Part shown: positions 27,545-37,092 of the stretch, in pieces
Layout of the letters: every line of letters begins with the position of its first letter
Position numbering within the stretch: position 1 is the stretch's first letter
From: Kordia algicida
GTDB taxonomy: Bacteria > Bacteroidota > Bacteroidia > Flavobacteriales > Flavobacteriaceae
Length of the DNA stretch: 64,000 nucleotides
Direction: 5' to 3' (one strand)
NCBI RefSeq assembly: GCF_051013375.1
Contig: NZ_CP142125.1
Position numbers and translations under genes: made by a program
The notes under the pieces: generated by a model
The model's input: the letters and a program-made list of their open reading frames with translations, nothing else
Database searches by the model: none
What the model was told of the DNA's origin: nothing

Positions 27545-30166
27545 ATGCAACAAAAGTACCTAAAATCATTATTAGTAGTAGTATTACTATTTTGCAGTAT
27601 AGCCACACATGCACAAGAAACAACTTTTGATAAAGGAAAGAAATATACCATTGGCGGCATTAAAGTTACTGGATTAAAAAGTTATAATGAGCAAACCGTT
27701 ATTACCTACACACAATTACGTGAAGGACAAGAAATATTAGTTCCTGGCGAAGAAATCAGTGCCGTAATCAAAAAACTTTGGGGATTAGAACTTTTTAGTG
27801 ACATCAACTTCTACATAGAACGTATTGAAGGCGACAAAGTATTTTTAGAATTAAACATTCAAGAATTACCTACACTATCCGATATTGAAGTTCGTGGTTT
27901 AAAAGAAAACAAAGCAGCTACTGTAATCAAAGAAACCGAACTTAAAAAAGGAAAAAAAATTACAGAAAGTTTCTTAGCGAACACAAAAAACTACATCCAA
28001 AATAAGTACAAAAAACAAGGATACTACCGTACAAAAGTAGACATCACTACTGCGCCAGACACTACAGACAACGCTACCAACAACATGAAAGTGACTGTAA
28101 ATGTAGATCGCGGTAAAAAGATTAAAATCAAAAATATTCGCTTCTCAGGAAATACGCAATTCAAAGACAAAAAACTGCGTAGAGCCATGAAAAATACGAA
28201 AGAAAAATTTGCACTTCGCATCTTCAAATCTTCAAAATTCATTCCTGAAGACTACAAAGAAGATTTAAATTCCGTCATAGAAAAATACAAAGAAAATGGT
28301 TTCCGTGATGCACGTATCATTAAAGATTCAATCAGCTGGAACGAAGACAACACCTTAAATATCGACATTGCTCTTGAAGAAGGAACAAAATATTACTTTG
28401 GAGATATCACCTTCTTAGGAAACTCAGTATACACCGACAGAGAATTAAACCGTTTATTAGGAATCAATAAAGGAGATACATATAATGGTGTCTTACTTGA
28501 AAAACGTGTTGCTGACGAAACTGATCCTGATGCAGACGATTTAACAAACCTATACCAAAACAACGGTTATTTATTCTCAAACATCAATCCTGTTGAGGTT
28601 TCTGCGAAAAACGATACGATTGACTTTGAAATACGCATCATTGAAGGAAAACCAGCATATTTCAACAACATATCTGTAGTTGGAAACGACAAAACAAACG
28701 ATCACGTAATCTATCGTGAAATCAGAACAAAACCAGGAGAATTATACAGTAAAGATAAAATCATTCGTACCATTCGTGAATTGGGGCAATTAGGATTCTT
28801 TGATGCAGAGCAAATCAAGCCAGAAATCAAAAACCCAGATCCAAACAGTGGTACAGTTGATGTAGAATACAGCTTAGCCGAACGTGGAGGAAGCCAAATT
28901 GAGCTACAAGGTGGTTACGGTGGTGGAGGTTTCATCGGAACTTTAGGATTATCGTTCAACAACTTCTCTATCAAAAACCTATTTAATGGTGATGCATACA
29001 AGCCACTTCCTACGGGAGACGGACAAAAACTAGCATTGCGTGCACAAGCAAGTAGATTTTTCCAAACCTTTAGTTTCTCGTTTACAGAACCATGGTTAGG
29101 AGGAAAAAAACCAGTACAGTTTACAACTTCATTATCACATACGGTACAGTTTTTATTCAATCCACAAACAAACAATGCTGACAAAGACAGACGTTTCTTA
29201 ATCACAGGATTATCTGTAGGATTGGCAAAACGTTTAGCAGAACCAGATGATTACTTCGTATTATCGCAAGCATTAAGTTTTCAGCATTATAACTTAAAAA
29301 ATTACAACACAGGATTATTTACCTTTGGAGACGGATTCTCAAACAACTTCTCATACACAGTAGCGTTAAGTAGAAATTCTTCTGGACCAAATCCAATATA
29401 TCCAATGAAAGGTTCTGAATTCTCTGTAAGTGCAAAACTTTCATTACCTTATTCGCTGTTTAATGACGTAGACTATGGAAATTTAGAAAATGAAGAAGAA
29501 TATCAATTAAGAGATGCCAATGGGAATTTCTTAAATGCAAATGCAAACCAACCAGGAGAACCTGCAAACTTAGGTCCAACATTAGAACCAGGAGAAGTTT
29601 CAATTGTTGATCGTGGAAAAGTAGATCAAGAAAAATTTAAATGGTTAGAATTTTATAAAATTAAATTCAAAGGAGCTTGGTACCAAAATATTGTTGATAA
29701 ATTAGTCTTAAAAACAGAAGCAAATTTTGGTTTCTTAGGCGCGTATAACAACGATAGAGGGATTATTCCTTTCGAAAGATTTTTCGTTGGTGGAGACGGA
29801 TTAGGTAACTTTAGTTTAGATGGTAGAGAGGCAATTGCATTGCGTGGATATCCAAATCAATCACTTTCTGATTTAGATGGAGGTACTATTTACAATAAAT
29901 TTTCGTTAGAGTTACGTTATCCGATTACATTGAAACAAACAGCGTCCATTTATGCGTTGACATTTTTAGAAGCTGGTGGCTCATTTAATTCGTTTAAAGA
30001 ATATAGTCCATTTGAGTTAAATCGCTCTGTTGGAGCAGGATTACGTATATTTATGCCTGCCTTTGGATTATTAGGTATTGATTTTGGTTACGGATTTGAT
30101 CCAATACCAGGAACAACACAGCCAAACGGATGGGAAACACATTTCATTATCGGACAACAATTTTAA
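27545..30166 (+). CDS. bamA: Outer-membrane protein assembly factor BamA
   Basis: The 873-residue protein has a signal peptide (1-24, HAQ). Five POTRA repeats follow, each recognisable by its G-x-n start (for example IGGIKVTGLKSYNEQ, LSDIEVRGLKENKA, IKNIRFSGNTQFKD, FGDITFLGNSVYTD, FNNISVVGNDKTND). A C-terminal 16-stranded barrel starts after IELQGGYGGGGF and ends in HFIIGQQF with the terminal Phe of barrel proteins. It inserts beta-barrels into the outer membrane. The ATG at 27545 gives the correct signal peptide; the ATG at 27509 would overlap uppS. Confidence 0.96.
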   Translation: MQQKYLKSLLVVVLLFCSIATHAQETTFDKGKKYTIGGIKVTGLKSYNEQTVITYTQLREGQEILVPGEEISAVIKKLWGLELFSDINFYIERIEGDKVFLELNIQELPTLSDIEVRGLKENKAATVIKETELKKGKKITESFLANTKNYIQNKYKKQGYYRTKVDITTAPDTTDNATNNMKVTVNVDRGKKIKIKNIRFSGNTQFKDKKLRRAMKNTKEKFALRIFKSSKFIPEDYKEDLNSVIEKYKENGFRDARIIKDSISWNEDNTLNIDIALEEGTKYYFGDITFLGNSVYTDRELNRLLGINKGDTYNGVLLEKRVADETDPDADDLTNLYQNNGYLFSNINPVEVSAKNDTIDFEIRIIEGKPAYFNNISVVGNDKTNDHVIYREIRTKPGELYSKDKIIRTIRELGQLGFFDAEQIKPEIKNPDPNSGTVDVEYSLAERGGSQIELQGGYGGGGFIGTLGLSFNNFSIKNLFNGDAYKPLPTGDGQKLALRAQASRFFQTFSFSFTEPWLGGKKPVQFTTSLSHTVQFLFNPQTNNADKDRRFLITGLSVGLAKRLAEPDDYFVLSQALSFQHYNLKNYNTGLFTFGDGFSNNFSYTVALSRNSSGPNPIYPMKGSEFSVSAKLSLPYSLFNDVDYGNLENEEEYQLRDANGNFLNANANQPGEPANLGPTLEPGEVSIVDRGKVDQEKFKWLEFYKIKFKGAWYQNIVDKLVLKTEANFGFLGAYNNDRGIIPFERFFVGGDGLGNFSLDGREAIALRGYPNQSLSDLDGGTIYNKFSLELRYPITLKQTASIYALTFLEAGGSFNSFKEYSPFELNRSVGAGLRIFMPAFGLLGIDFGYGFDPIPGTTQPNGWETHFIIGQQF

Positions 30167-30213
30167 GTAATATTAATTTTGGCACGATATTTTCTATTAA
30201 CAAACCGACAGAC

Positions 30214-31149
30214 ATGAAAACTAAAGTTCTTTTTTTACTAACAATACTTCTTACACTATCTACCGTGAACGCACAACGTGTAAATGGTGCAAGAGTTGGC
30301 TATATCGATATGGAATACATTCTAGAAAATGTAGACGCATATCAGGAAGCTAATACACAATTAGAAACAAAAGCGCAACGCTGGAAAAACGAAATTCAAA
30401 AGAAGCAAAACGCTATAGATCAAATGAAAAAAAATCTAAGTGCGGAGCGAGTTTTACTTACGAAAGAATTAGTGGATGAGCGTGAAGAAGAAATTGAAAT
30501 CTTAGAACAAGAATTGCAAAAGTATCAACAAGATCGTTTTGGTCCTTTTGGAAGCCTGATGGTACAACGTCAGAATATGGTAAAACCTATTCAAGATCAA
30601 GTACTAGAAATTGTTCAAGATATTGCAAAAAAGAAACGTTATGATTTTGTTTTTGACAAATCAGCTGATGTCGTAATGCTGTATTCAGCAAAGAAATTTG
30701 ATATAAGCGATCAAGTATTACGAGTAATTAACAGAGACAAAAAACGTAAAGGCAGACAAGATAAAATTAGAGCAAAAAGCGAAAAAGCAAAGTTTGAAGA
30801 CGAAGAAAAAGAAGCAAACCCTGAAATAGAAGCAAAGAAAAAAGCAAGAGAAGAAGCTATTGCGGAAAAAGAGGAAGAAGCTGCTAACAAAAAAGCAGCA
30901 CGTCAAAAACTATTAGACGAACGCAAACAAAAACGTCTAGAAGAACGTGAAGCAAAGAAAAAAGCTTACGAAGAAAAACGTAAAAAGCTAATTGAAGCTC
31001 GTGCTGCCAAAAAGAAAGCTGCCGAAGAAAAACGCAAAAAACGAGAAGAAGAAAAGCGTAAAAAAGCAGAAGAACGTAAAAAGAAGCAGGAAGAAAAGAA
31101 CGAAGAAAAGAACGAAGAAAACGGCGAAGGTGCCGGAAGCGGAAAGTAA
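30214..31149 (+). CDS. OmpH/Skp-family periplasmic chaperone with long charged tail
   Basis: The 311-residue protein has a signal peptide (about 1-20, cut near VNAQ) and an OmpH/Skp domain (about 25-185, VGYIDMEYILENVDAY and later KKRYDFVFDKSADVVMLY). Unlike ordinary Skp (about 160-180 residues), it continues for about 120 residues made almost only of Lys, Glu, Arg and Ala, a predicted long helix. The tail might extend the tentacles or bind envelope partners; that is inference. It follows bamA by 47 bases and precedes a normal OmpH gene, as usual for a bamA-skp operon. Confidence 0.9.
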   Translation: MKTKVLFLLTILLTLSTVNAQRVNGARVGYIDMEYILENVDAYQEANTQLETKAQRWKNEIQKKQNAIDQMKKNLSAERVLLTKELVDEREEEIEILEQELQKYQQDRFGPFGSLMVQRQNMVKPIQDQVLEIVQDIAKKKRYDFVFDKSADVVMLYSAKKFDISDQVLRVINRDKKRKGRQDKIRAKSEKAKFEDEEKEANPEIEAKKKAREEAIAEKEEEAANKKAARQKLLDERKQKRLEEREAKKKAYEEKRKKLIEARAAKKKAAEEKRKKREEEKRKKAEERKKKQEEKNEEKNEENGEGAGSGK

Positions 31150-31193
31150 CAACAATTAATATAAATAACACTTAAAGTAAATAATTGAAAATC

Positions 31194-31706
31194 ATGAAAC
31201 AAATGAAAAAGCTGATTGCAATTGCAGTACTATTTTTTGGAGTAGTAAGTTTTACAAATGCACAAACTAAAGTTGCACACATCAACACGCAAGAACTGAT
31301 TAGCGCGATGCCGGAAATGAAATCTGCGAAAGCTGAATTTGATAAATTACAACAATCTCTTGGAGCTGATATTCAAGCTTCAGTTACTGAATACAGAAAC
31401 AAATTAACGCAGTATACAAACGAAGCGCCAGGAAAAACAGATGCTGAAAATGATGCTAGAAAAAAAGAATTAGCTGAATTAGAAACTCGTATCCAAGAAG
31501 CGCAAGCTGCAGCACAAAAAACTGCTGAGCAAAAGTATATTGATTTAACAAAGCCTATTCAAGAAAAAGCATTAGCAGCGATTCAAAAAGTAGCTAGAGC
31601 ACAAGGATTTGCTTATGTTCTTGATGAAACTCCAGGTTCAGGTTTATTACTTGCAGATGGAACAAACTTAATGTCTGCTGTAAAAGCTGAATTAGGTATC
31701 AAGTAA
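31194..31706 (+). CDS. OmpH/Skp-family periplasmic chaperone
   Basis: The 170-residue protein has a signal peptide (about 1-22, cut after TNAQ), then VAHINTQELISAMPEMKSAK, a long coiled-coil hairpin and a closing IQKVARAQGFAYVLDETPGSGLLLA region (cited in part), all typical of Skp. It prevents aggregation of unfolded outer-membrane proteins on their way to BamA. ATG at 31194 is chosen over an in-frame TTG at 31185. It is the last gene of the cluster and is followed by a strong terminator. Confidence 0.93.
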   Translation: MKQMKKLIAIAVLFFGVVSFTNAQTKVAHINTQELISAMPEMKSAKAEFDKLQQSLGADIQASVTEYRNKLTQYTNEAPGKTDAENDARKKELAELETRIQEAQAAAQKTAEQKYIDLTKPIQEKALAAIQKVARAQGFAYVLDETPGSGLLLADGTNLMSAVKAELGIK

Positions 31707-31731
31707 AACATCAAACTCTTACAAAACATTC

Positions 31732-31758
31732 AAAAACCGCCCAATTGGGCGGTTTTTT
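31732..31758 (+). terminator. Terminator of the bamA-ompH operon
   Basis: A near-perfect palindrome with core ACCGCCCAATTGGGCGGT and a six-T run after it, starting 26 bases after the ompH stop. Confidence 0.92.
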
Positions 31759-31919
31759 ATTTTTATGAAAACTTTAGCATTTATAAAAGTGAAAAATCAG
31801 CAATTCAGAATTATATTTTAAAAGTTAAAATGTATTTTGCGAAAAAAAGTAAGAAAAAACACTTTATTGGTATTCTTTTTGTAGCATTCTTTGCATAACA
31901 TTAACAATCTAAAATTATT

Positions 31920-34259
31920 ATGAAAAATTATTATGTATTTCTACTCGTTGCCGTCATATCCTCAACATTTAGTGTTTACGGGCAACAAGAGAAAACAATT
32001 GAAAATGAGTATGCTGCATACTTTACACTTCCAAGAGAAGGCTTGTATCTACACTTAAACAAAACAAGCTATTTTGCTGGAGAAGAAATTTGGTTCAAAG
32101 GATATGCATATGACCAAAAAAACCAATTAATTTCCAAAGCAACGACAAATATCAATGTTGGTATTTATGATGCCGAAGGAAATCAAATCAAAAAAGCACT
32201 TTTCAAAGCAAAAGATGGTTACGCCAAAGGAAACTTTGCTGTCGATTCTACCTTTACCGCAGGTACGTATTACATCAAAGCTGGCACAAATTGGATGAAA
32301 AACTTTAAAGAAGACAATGCGTTCATCCAAAAAATTGAAATCATTACGCAAGAAAAATCAAATCAAAAAGACGATACCAATAAAGAACACTTCGACTTTC
32401 AATTTTTACCAGAAGGTGGATATATGGTAACCGATGCCATATGTAACGTAGGTTTTAAAATTTTGAATAAAGAAGGAAAAGGCGTAAAAGTTTCTGGAAT
32501 TGTCTATGACCAAAACAACGAAGAAGCTGCTGCTTTTGAAAGCAACGGACTCGGAATGGGGAAATTTCAATTCCATCCTAAAAGAGGAAAAACATATACC
32601 GCTAAAATTAAAATTGATAACGAAACGGAAATTACAAAAGCACTGCCAACACCAAAAGCAGAAGGTATTACCTTAATGTTACAAAATTATGCGAAAGATA
32701 AAATTGTAATCGATTTTAGTACAAATCAAGAAACATTAGACAGAAATCAAAACAAAAAATACAAAGTACTCATTCATCAAAATGGAAAGCTAAAAATGGC
32801 GGCTTTTCAATTCAATGGAACTGAAAAAGCAGTAAGTCTTCAAAAAAGTCAGCTTTTCAAAGGTATCAATACCATTACCGTATTTGATGAAAATAAAAAT
32901 CCGTTATTAGAACGCTTATTCTTCAATGAATACGGCGTTAAAAAAGCAAACATCAACGTTACTAAAATCAACACAGAACAAGACTCAATTCTGTTCGCTA
33001 TCAACGAATTGAATCTAAACAAAAATGCAAACATTAGCATTTCTGTATTGCCTGAAACGACAAAAAGTTACAATCCACAACACAACATTCTCTCAAACTT
33101 CTATTTAAAACCACACGTAAAAGGTTATGTTGAAAACGCTCCGTACTACTTCTACAATATGGATAATAGAAAAAGATATGAGCTTGACATCTTATTACTC
33201 ACTCAAGGTTGGAGTCGTTACGATTGGAAAGATATTTTTGGTGAAAAGCCAAATGGACTCAATCGTTTTGAGAACGGAATGACCGTTTCCGGGCGTGTGA
33301 ACAGACCAAAATCGGGAGTTGATCGTGTGTTCTTACATGCCACAAAAAATCATCCAGCAGGTTTTGTTGATCTCAATGAAAAACAAGAATTTACCATCGA
33401 CAATTTCTTTTTGGAAGAAGGCGAAGAAATTCGTTTCTCATATATGAATAACAAAGGTTTATTCAAAAAACCTGGCATGTACGTTCGATTCAAAGTCACT
33501 AATGCAAAAGATCGTATATCTACAACAATCATTGATGATATGCCAGACTCCAAAGCAAGAACTGCTGATTTTACAGTGCCAGACAATTTCTTCTATGAAG
33601 ATTCTGAACAATTAGATGCCGTTGTTGTAGTGAAAAACACAAAAGAAGTCTACAAAGATCCAATCTTAGTAAATGCCAAAGTAACTGATTTTGGAGAACA
33701 AGAATACAATCGTTTCATCAACATTACCGATTTCATTCAGTACAATGGATATCAAGTTTCAGAACAACTAGGAAAAGTAGTCATCAGCACAAGAAGACAA
33801 CCAATTGCAACGCCAGTCATCTATTTTGACAATGCGCGTATCTCAGATTTCAGCATTCTGTACAATCTCTCCACCTTCAATATTGAACGTGTGGTCATTG
33901 ACAAATCGGGTGTTGGTGAAGGTGTCAATGCTGGTTTTGGTGGTGTCATCAAAATATACACTCGTAAAACACCTTTATACAAAAGAGGTGATGGAAGCGA
34001 ATTGTACACAGGCACAAAAGCATCTTTTGCATTTACAGCGCCAAAAAAATACTATTCGCCAAACTACACTTCATATCAAAACACGGTATTTAGAAAATAT
34101 GGAGCTATTTCATGGATTCCAGAGTTGACTTTAGACAAAGCTGCTCCAGCCAACTTTAAAATATTTGATACCAAAACAAAAAGCATTACACTATTCATTG
34201 AAGGAATATCAGAAAATGGTGATTTAATCTCCGAGAAAAAAACAATTCAAGTACGCTAA
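31920..34259 (+). CDS. Secreted MG2-like/TonB-plug-like protein, copy 1
   Basis: The 779-residue protein has a signal peptide (about 1-21, VYGQ). An MG2/macroglobulin-like region (about 38-150) contains LYLHLNKTSYFAGEEIWFKG, a classic start of such domains. Several further beta-sandwich segments follow, and near residues 638-700 a TonB-plug-like stretch: PVIYFDNARISDF, NIERVVIDKSG, GFGGVIKIYTRK. No beta-barrel follows, so it is not a complete TonB receptor. No thioester motif is seen. It is the divergent member of three tandem paralogues. Function unknown; I infer a surface or periplasmic protein. Confidence 0.8.
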   Translation: MKNYYVFLLVAVISSTFSVYGQQEKTIENEYAAYFTLPREGLYLHLNKTSYFAGEEIWFKGYAYDQKNQLISKATTNINVGIYDAEGNQIKKALFKAKDGYAKGNFAVDSTFTAGTYYIKAGTNWMKNFKEDNAFIQKIEIITQEKSNQKDDTNKEHFDFQFLPEGGYMVTDAICNVGFKILNKEGKGVKVSGIVYDQNNEEAAAFESNGLGMGKFQFHPKRGKTYTAKIKIDNETEITKALPTPKAEGITLMLQNYAKDKIVIDFSTNQETLDRNQNKKYKVLIHQNGKLKMAAFQFNGTEKAVSLQKSQLFKGINTITVFDENKNPLLERLFFNEYGVKKANINVTKINTEQDSILFAINELNLNKNANISISVLPETTKSYNPQHNILSNFYLKPHVKGYVENAPYYFYNMDNRKRYELDILLLTQGWSRYDWKDIFGEKPNGLNRFENGMTVSGRVNRPKSGVDRVFLHATKNHPAGFVDLNEKQEFTIDNFFLEEGEEIRFSYMNNKGLFKKPGMYVRFKVTNAKDRISTTIIDDMPDSKARTADFTVPDNFFYEDSEQLDAVVVVKNTKEVYKDPILVNAKVTDFGEQEYNRFINITDFIQYNGYQVSEQLGKVVISTRRQPIATPVIYFDNARISDFSILYNLSTFNIERVVIDKSGVGEGVNAGFGGVIKIYTRKTPLYKRGDGSELYTGTKASFAFTAPKKYYSPNYTSYQNTVFRKYGAISWIPELTLDKAAPANFKIFDTKTKSITLFIEGISENGDLISEKKTIQVR

Positions 34260-34280
34260 ACAAAAAGCATTATCCTTTAA

Positions 34281-34318
34281 AAATGAGCTATTTACAATTC
34301 TTAGTAAATAGCTCATTT
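34281..34318 (+). terminator. Terminator after MG2-like copy 1
   Basis: Perfect 15-bp arms (34281-34295 and 34304-34318) with an 8-base loop, 22 bases after the stop codon, followed by a short T-rich run. The rest of the 334-base gap to 34593 is AT-rich and shows no gene or clear promoter. Confidence 0.8.
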
Positions 34319-34593
34319 GTAATTTTATACAAAATTTAAAAAAAATTAAGTACCTTAGTACCACTAAGAATTGCAAAGTATCATTTTATTTTTCATAAAA
34401 TTATAAGTTGTATTGGCAAAGAATCCCCATTCTTTATAAAATTTCTAAAAGACGGAAGTCTAATTTCTGCAAAAGAAAACCGTCACTTGAAATGAATATT
34501 CCCTTAAAATTCATTTCTAAAAATTCATCAGAATACACATCTGATGAACATCATATATTTTAGAAAAATTAAACCGATAAACCACCTAAACCT

Positions 34594-37092
34594 ATGAAAA
34601 AGTATTACCACTGTTTTTGCATCTTACTCCTATTTTCTACAACTGTATTTTCACAAACTACCAATATCAGTGATCTCTATCAGGAATATTTTAAAGTTTC
34701 TGAAGACGAAGCTATTTTTGTGCATCTCAATAAAACCAGTTATTTAGCTGGCGAAGAAATATGGTTTAAAAGCTATATTTTCAACAAAAGAAACGAAGAA
34801 ATCTCAGAAGTATCTACCAATTTATATGTTGGATTGTACGATGAAGAAGGAAAACAAGTGTCCAAAAAACTCTTTCGAATTCGACAAGGATTTACCTATG
34901 GAAATCTAGCGCTTGACAAAGAAATAAAATCTGGAACATACTTTATAAAAGCGGCTACTCAACGAATGGTAGACGAAAAATCTACCGAAGTTTTTATAGA
35001 AGAAATTACCGTGTTCGGAAGCAACATTCCACCACAAAAAAAACAAAAAAACGACATCAAATATGACATTCAGTTTTTGCCTGAAGGTGGACATTTGGTA
35101 AAAGACGTTGAAAATACCATTGCCTTCAAAGCCATCAGTGAAGAAGGAAAAGGTGTTTATGTAAATGGAATCATTTATGATGAAAACAATCAAGAAGTAA
35201 CTACATTTGAAAGTAACAATTACGGTTTTGGCACTTTTAAACTTTCGCCTAAAGCGGAAAATACATTCAGAGCAAAAACAACTTTCAAAGAAGAAATTAC
35301 CAGCGAAAAAACACTTCCAAAAGTAGAAAATACAGGAATTGTCATTCAGGTTGATAACATACAAAAAGATACGATACAAATTTCTTTCAACACCAATCCT
35401 GAAACATTACAAAGCATTGTTTCTAAAGATTACACAGTATTAATTCACAAAGATGGTTTGTCACGCTCCATGCCGTTTTCTTTTAAAAACAACGAAAAAG
35501 TAGACTTACTAATTCCGCGTAGCAGATTGTTTAATGGTGTAAACACAATTACACTATTTGATGGAAAAACACCAATTTTAGAACGCTTATTCTTCAATCG
35601 AAAAATAGTAAAGAATCTTTCTGTCATGGTCAAAAAAGTAGAAACGGAAAACGATTTTACTAAATTTGCCATGTATTTGGTAAAAAACAAACCGCGAATT
35701 CGAGAAGCAAATGTCAGTATTTCCATTCTACCAGAAACGACAGAAGCTTACAATCCGGCGCATAACATATTTTCTAGTTTTTACCTAAAACCGTATGTTC
35801 GTGGCGAAATTGAAAATCCGAAATACTACTTTCCAAACAACACAAAAACCAAACGAAAAGCACTTGATGCATTACTTATCACACAAGGTTGGAGCAAATA
35901 CGATTGGACAGCCATCTTTCAAGACAAACCAAAACAATCAATTACGACCAAAGGAGTCACGATTAGAGGAACGGTAAATTTTCCAACAAAACGCGTAAAA
36001 GGAATGTTTTTGCATGACACTAAAGATTTGCCAGCACAATACATTCCAATCGATGACGAACGAAAATTTGTCATCTACAATCTATTTCCAGAAGCTGGTG
36101 AAAAACTCCGCTTCTCTTACATCAATCACAAAAAAGAATTTCTAAAACCAAAACTATACTTGCGTTACAATGTGAGTGATGAAAAAGATGAAATTCCCGC
36201 AAACGCTATTATTGATCGTTCGCTACTCAACAAAAACAACATTTTTATACTTCCTGATGGTTTTTTTCCTGAAGATTCAGAAGCTTTATACGCTGTACAT
36301 TTAAAGGCAAAAAACAAGAAAAACAAAGAAAAGCGAGATCCGATGATGTTTAACGGACGAGAAACCAAAATCACTGAATCTGAATACTTACGATATCCAA
36401 ATATTGGCGCATTTCTTCAAAACAACGGATTTGACGTAAATGATGCAAACATCAGTTTAGGACAAATAACTATTTACGCCAGAAGACCACAAACGCTTGG
36501 ACAACTCAGACCAGAAAAACCAAAACCAAAACGTCTTGACGATTCCACTGGTTCTCCACAAGGCGGAAGCAATACGGATGCTGCTGCCGCAACTCCAAAA
36601 GAAAATATATCATCACGATTTACAAAAGTAGAACCATTAGTATTTGTAAACGACGTACCATTAACTAGTTTTGATGTTTTAACAACGCTCAATATGGCAA
36701 ATATAGAACGTATTATTATTGACAAAAGTGGAATTGGATATGGCATCCGTGGAACTGGCGGTGTGATTAAAATTTTTACTCGAAATACTCCACTCACTCC
36801 TACTTCCAGAACTCGCAGAGATTCATATGTAAATCAAACACCTCCTATTGGTTTTAGTGTTGCTAAAGCATATTACGAACCAAAATATCGTTCTTTTTCA
36901 AGTGAAGCTTATCAAAAATATGGTGCTATCGATTGGCGACCAAACAACCGAATTCCAAGACGTGGACCTTTTAACTTTGTCGTAAAACACAAAGACGTAA
37001 AAACAATTACGATGTTTATTGAAGGAATTTCTAAAGATGGTAGTTTGATTTCCGAAAAAAGAACAATTATATTAGCAGATGATGACAACTAG
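34594..37092 (+). CDS. Secreted MG2-like/TonB-plug-like protein, copy 2
   Basis: The 832-residue paralogue of copy 1 has a signal peptide (about 1-20, VFSQ), MG2-like start (IFVHLNKTSYLAGEEIWFKS), the shared middle, and a plug-like end (PLVFVNDVPLTSFDV, NIERIIIDKSG, GTGGVIKIFTRN). Compared with copy 1 it has an extra low-complexity linker near residue 640-680 (RPEKPKPKRLDDSTGSPQ). From about residue 124 to the end it is nearly identical to copy 3. Its last codons overlap the start of copy 3 by 14 bases, so both are one operon. Confidence 0.82.
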   Translation: MKKYYHCFCILLLFSTTVFSQTTNISDLYQEYFKVSEDEAIFVHLNKTSYLAGEEIWFKSYIFNKRNEEISEVSTNLYVGLYDEEGKQVSKKLFRIRQGFTYGNLALDKEIKSGTYFIKAATQRMVDEKSTEVFIEEITVFGSNIPPQKKQKNDIKYDIQFLPEGGHLVKDVENTIAFKAISEEGKGVYVNGIIYDENNQEVTTFESNNYGFGTFKLSPKAENTFRAKTTFKEEITSEKTLPKVENTGIVIQVDNIQKDTIQISFNTNPETLQSIVSKDYTVLIHKDGLSRSMPFSFKNNEKVDLLIPRSRLFNGVNTITLFDGKTPILERLFFNRKIVKNLSVMVKKVETENDFTKFAMYLVKNKPRIREANVSISILPETTEAYNPAHNIFSSFYLKPYVRGEIENPKYYFPNNTKTKRKALDALLITQGWSKYDWTAIFQDKPKQSITTKGVTIRGTVNFPTKRVKGMFLHDTKDLPAQYIPIDDERKFVIYNLFPEAGEKLRFSYINHKKEFLKPKLYLRYNVSDEKDEIPANAIIDRSLLNKNNIFILPDGFFPEDSEALYAVHLKAKNKKNKEKRDPMMFNGRETKITESEYLRYPNIGAFLQNNGFDVNDANISLGQITIYARRPQTLGQLRPEKPKPKRLDDSTGSPQGGSNTDAAAATPKENISSRFTKVEPLVFVNDVPLTSFDVLTTLNMANIERIIIDKSGIGYGIRGTGGVIKIFTRNTPLTPTSRTRRDSYVNQTPPIGFSVAKAYYEPKYRSFSSEAYQKYGAIDWRPNNRIPRRGPFNFVVKHKDVKTITMFIEGISKDGSLISEKRTIILADDDN
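34963..37066 (+). repeat. Long direct repeat, first copy
   Basis: About 2.1 kb that recurs at 37481-39584 (offset 2518 bases) with only scattered single-base differences, for example one C/T change near 35311 versus 37829. It begins sharply at CGAATGGTAGACGAAAAATC inside the genes. Confidence 0.9.

Noticed and set aside
30718..31202. Several minus-strand frames rich in Phe, Leu and Ser
   Set aside because: They are antisense shadows of the Lys/Glu-rich OmpH tail, where AAA/GAA codons read as TTT/TTC on the other strand.
34492..34563. 23-codon open frame in the gap before MG2-like copy 2
   Set aside because: Too short, no leader, core or family features, and it lies in random AT-rich sequence.
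34906..35379. 157-codon minus-strand frame, and its shorter copy at 37550-37897
   Set aside because: Antisense to the two near-identical secreted-protein genes; its conservation simply follows the DNA repeat.
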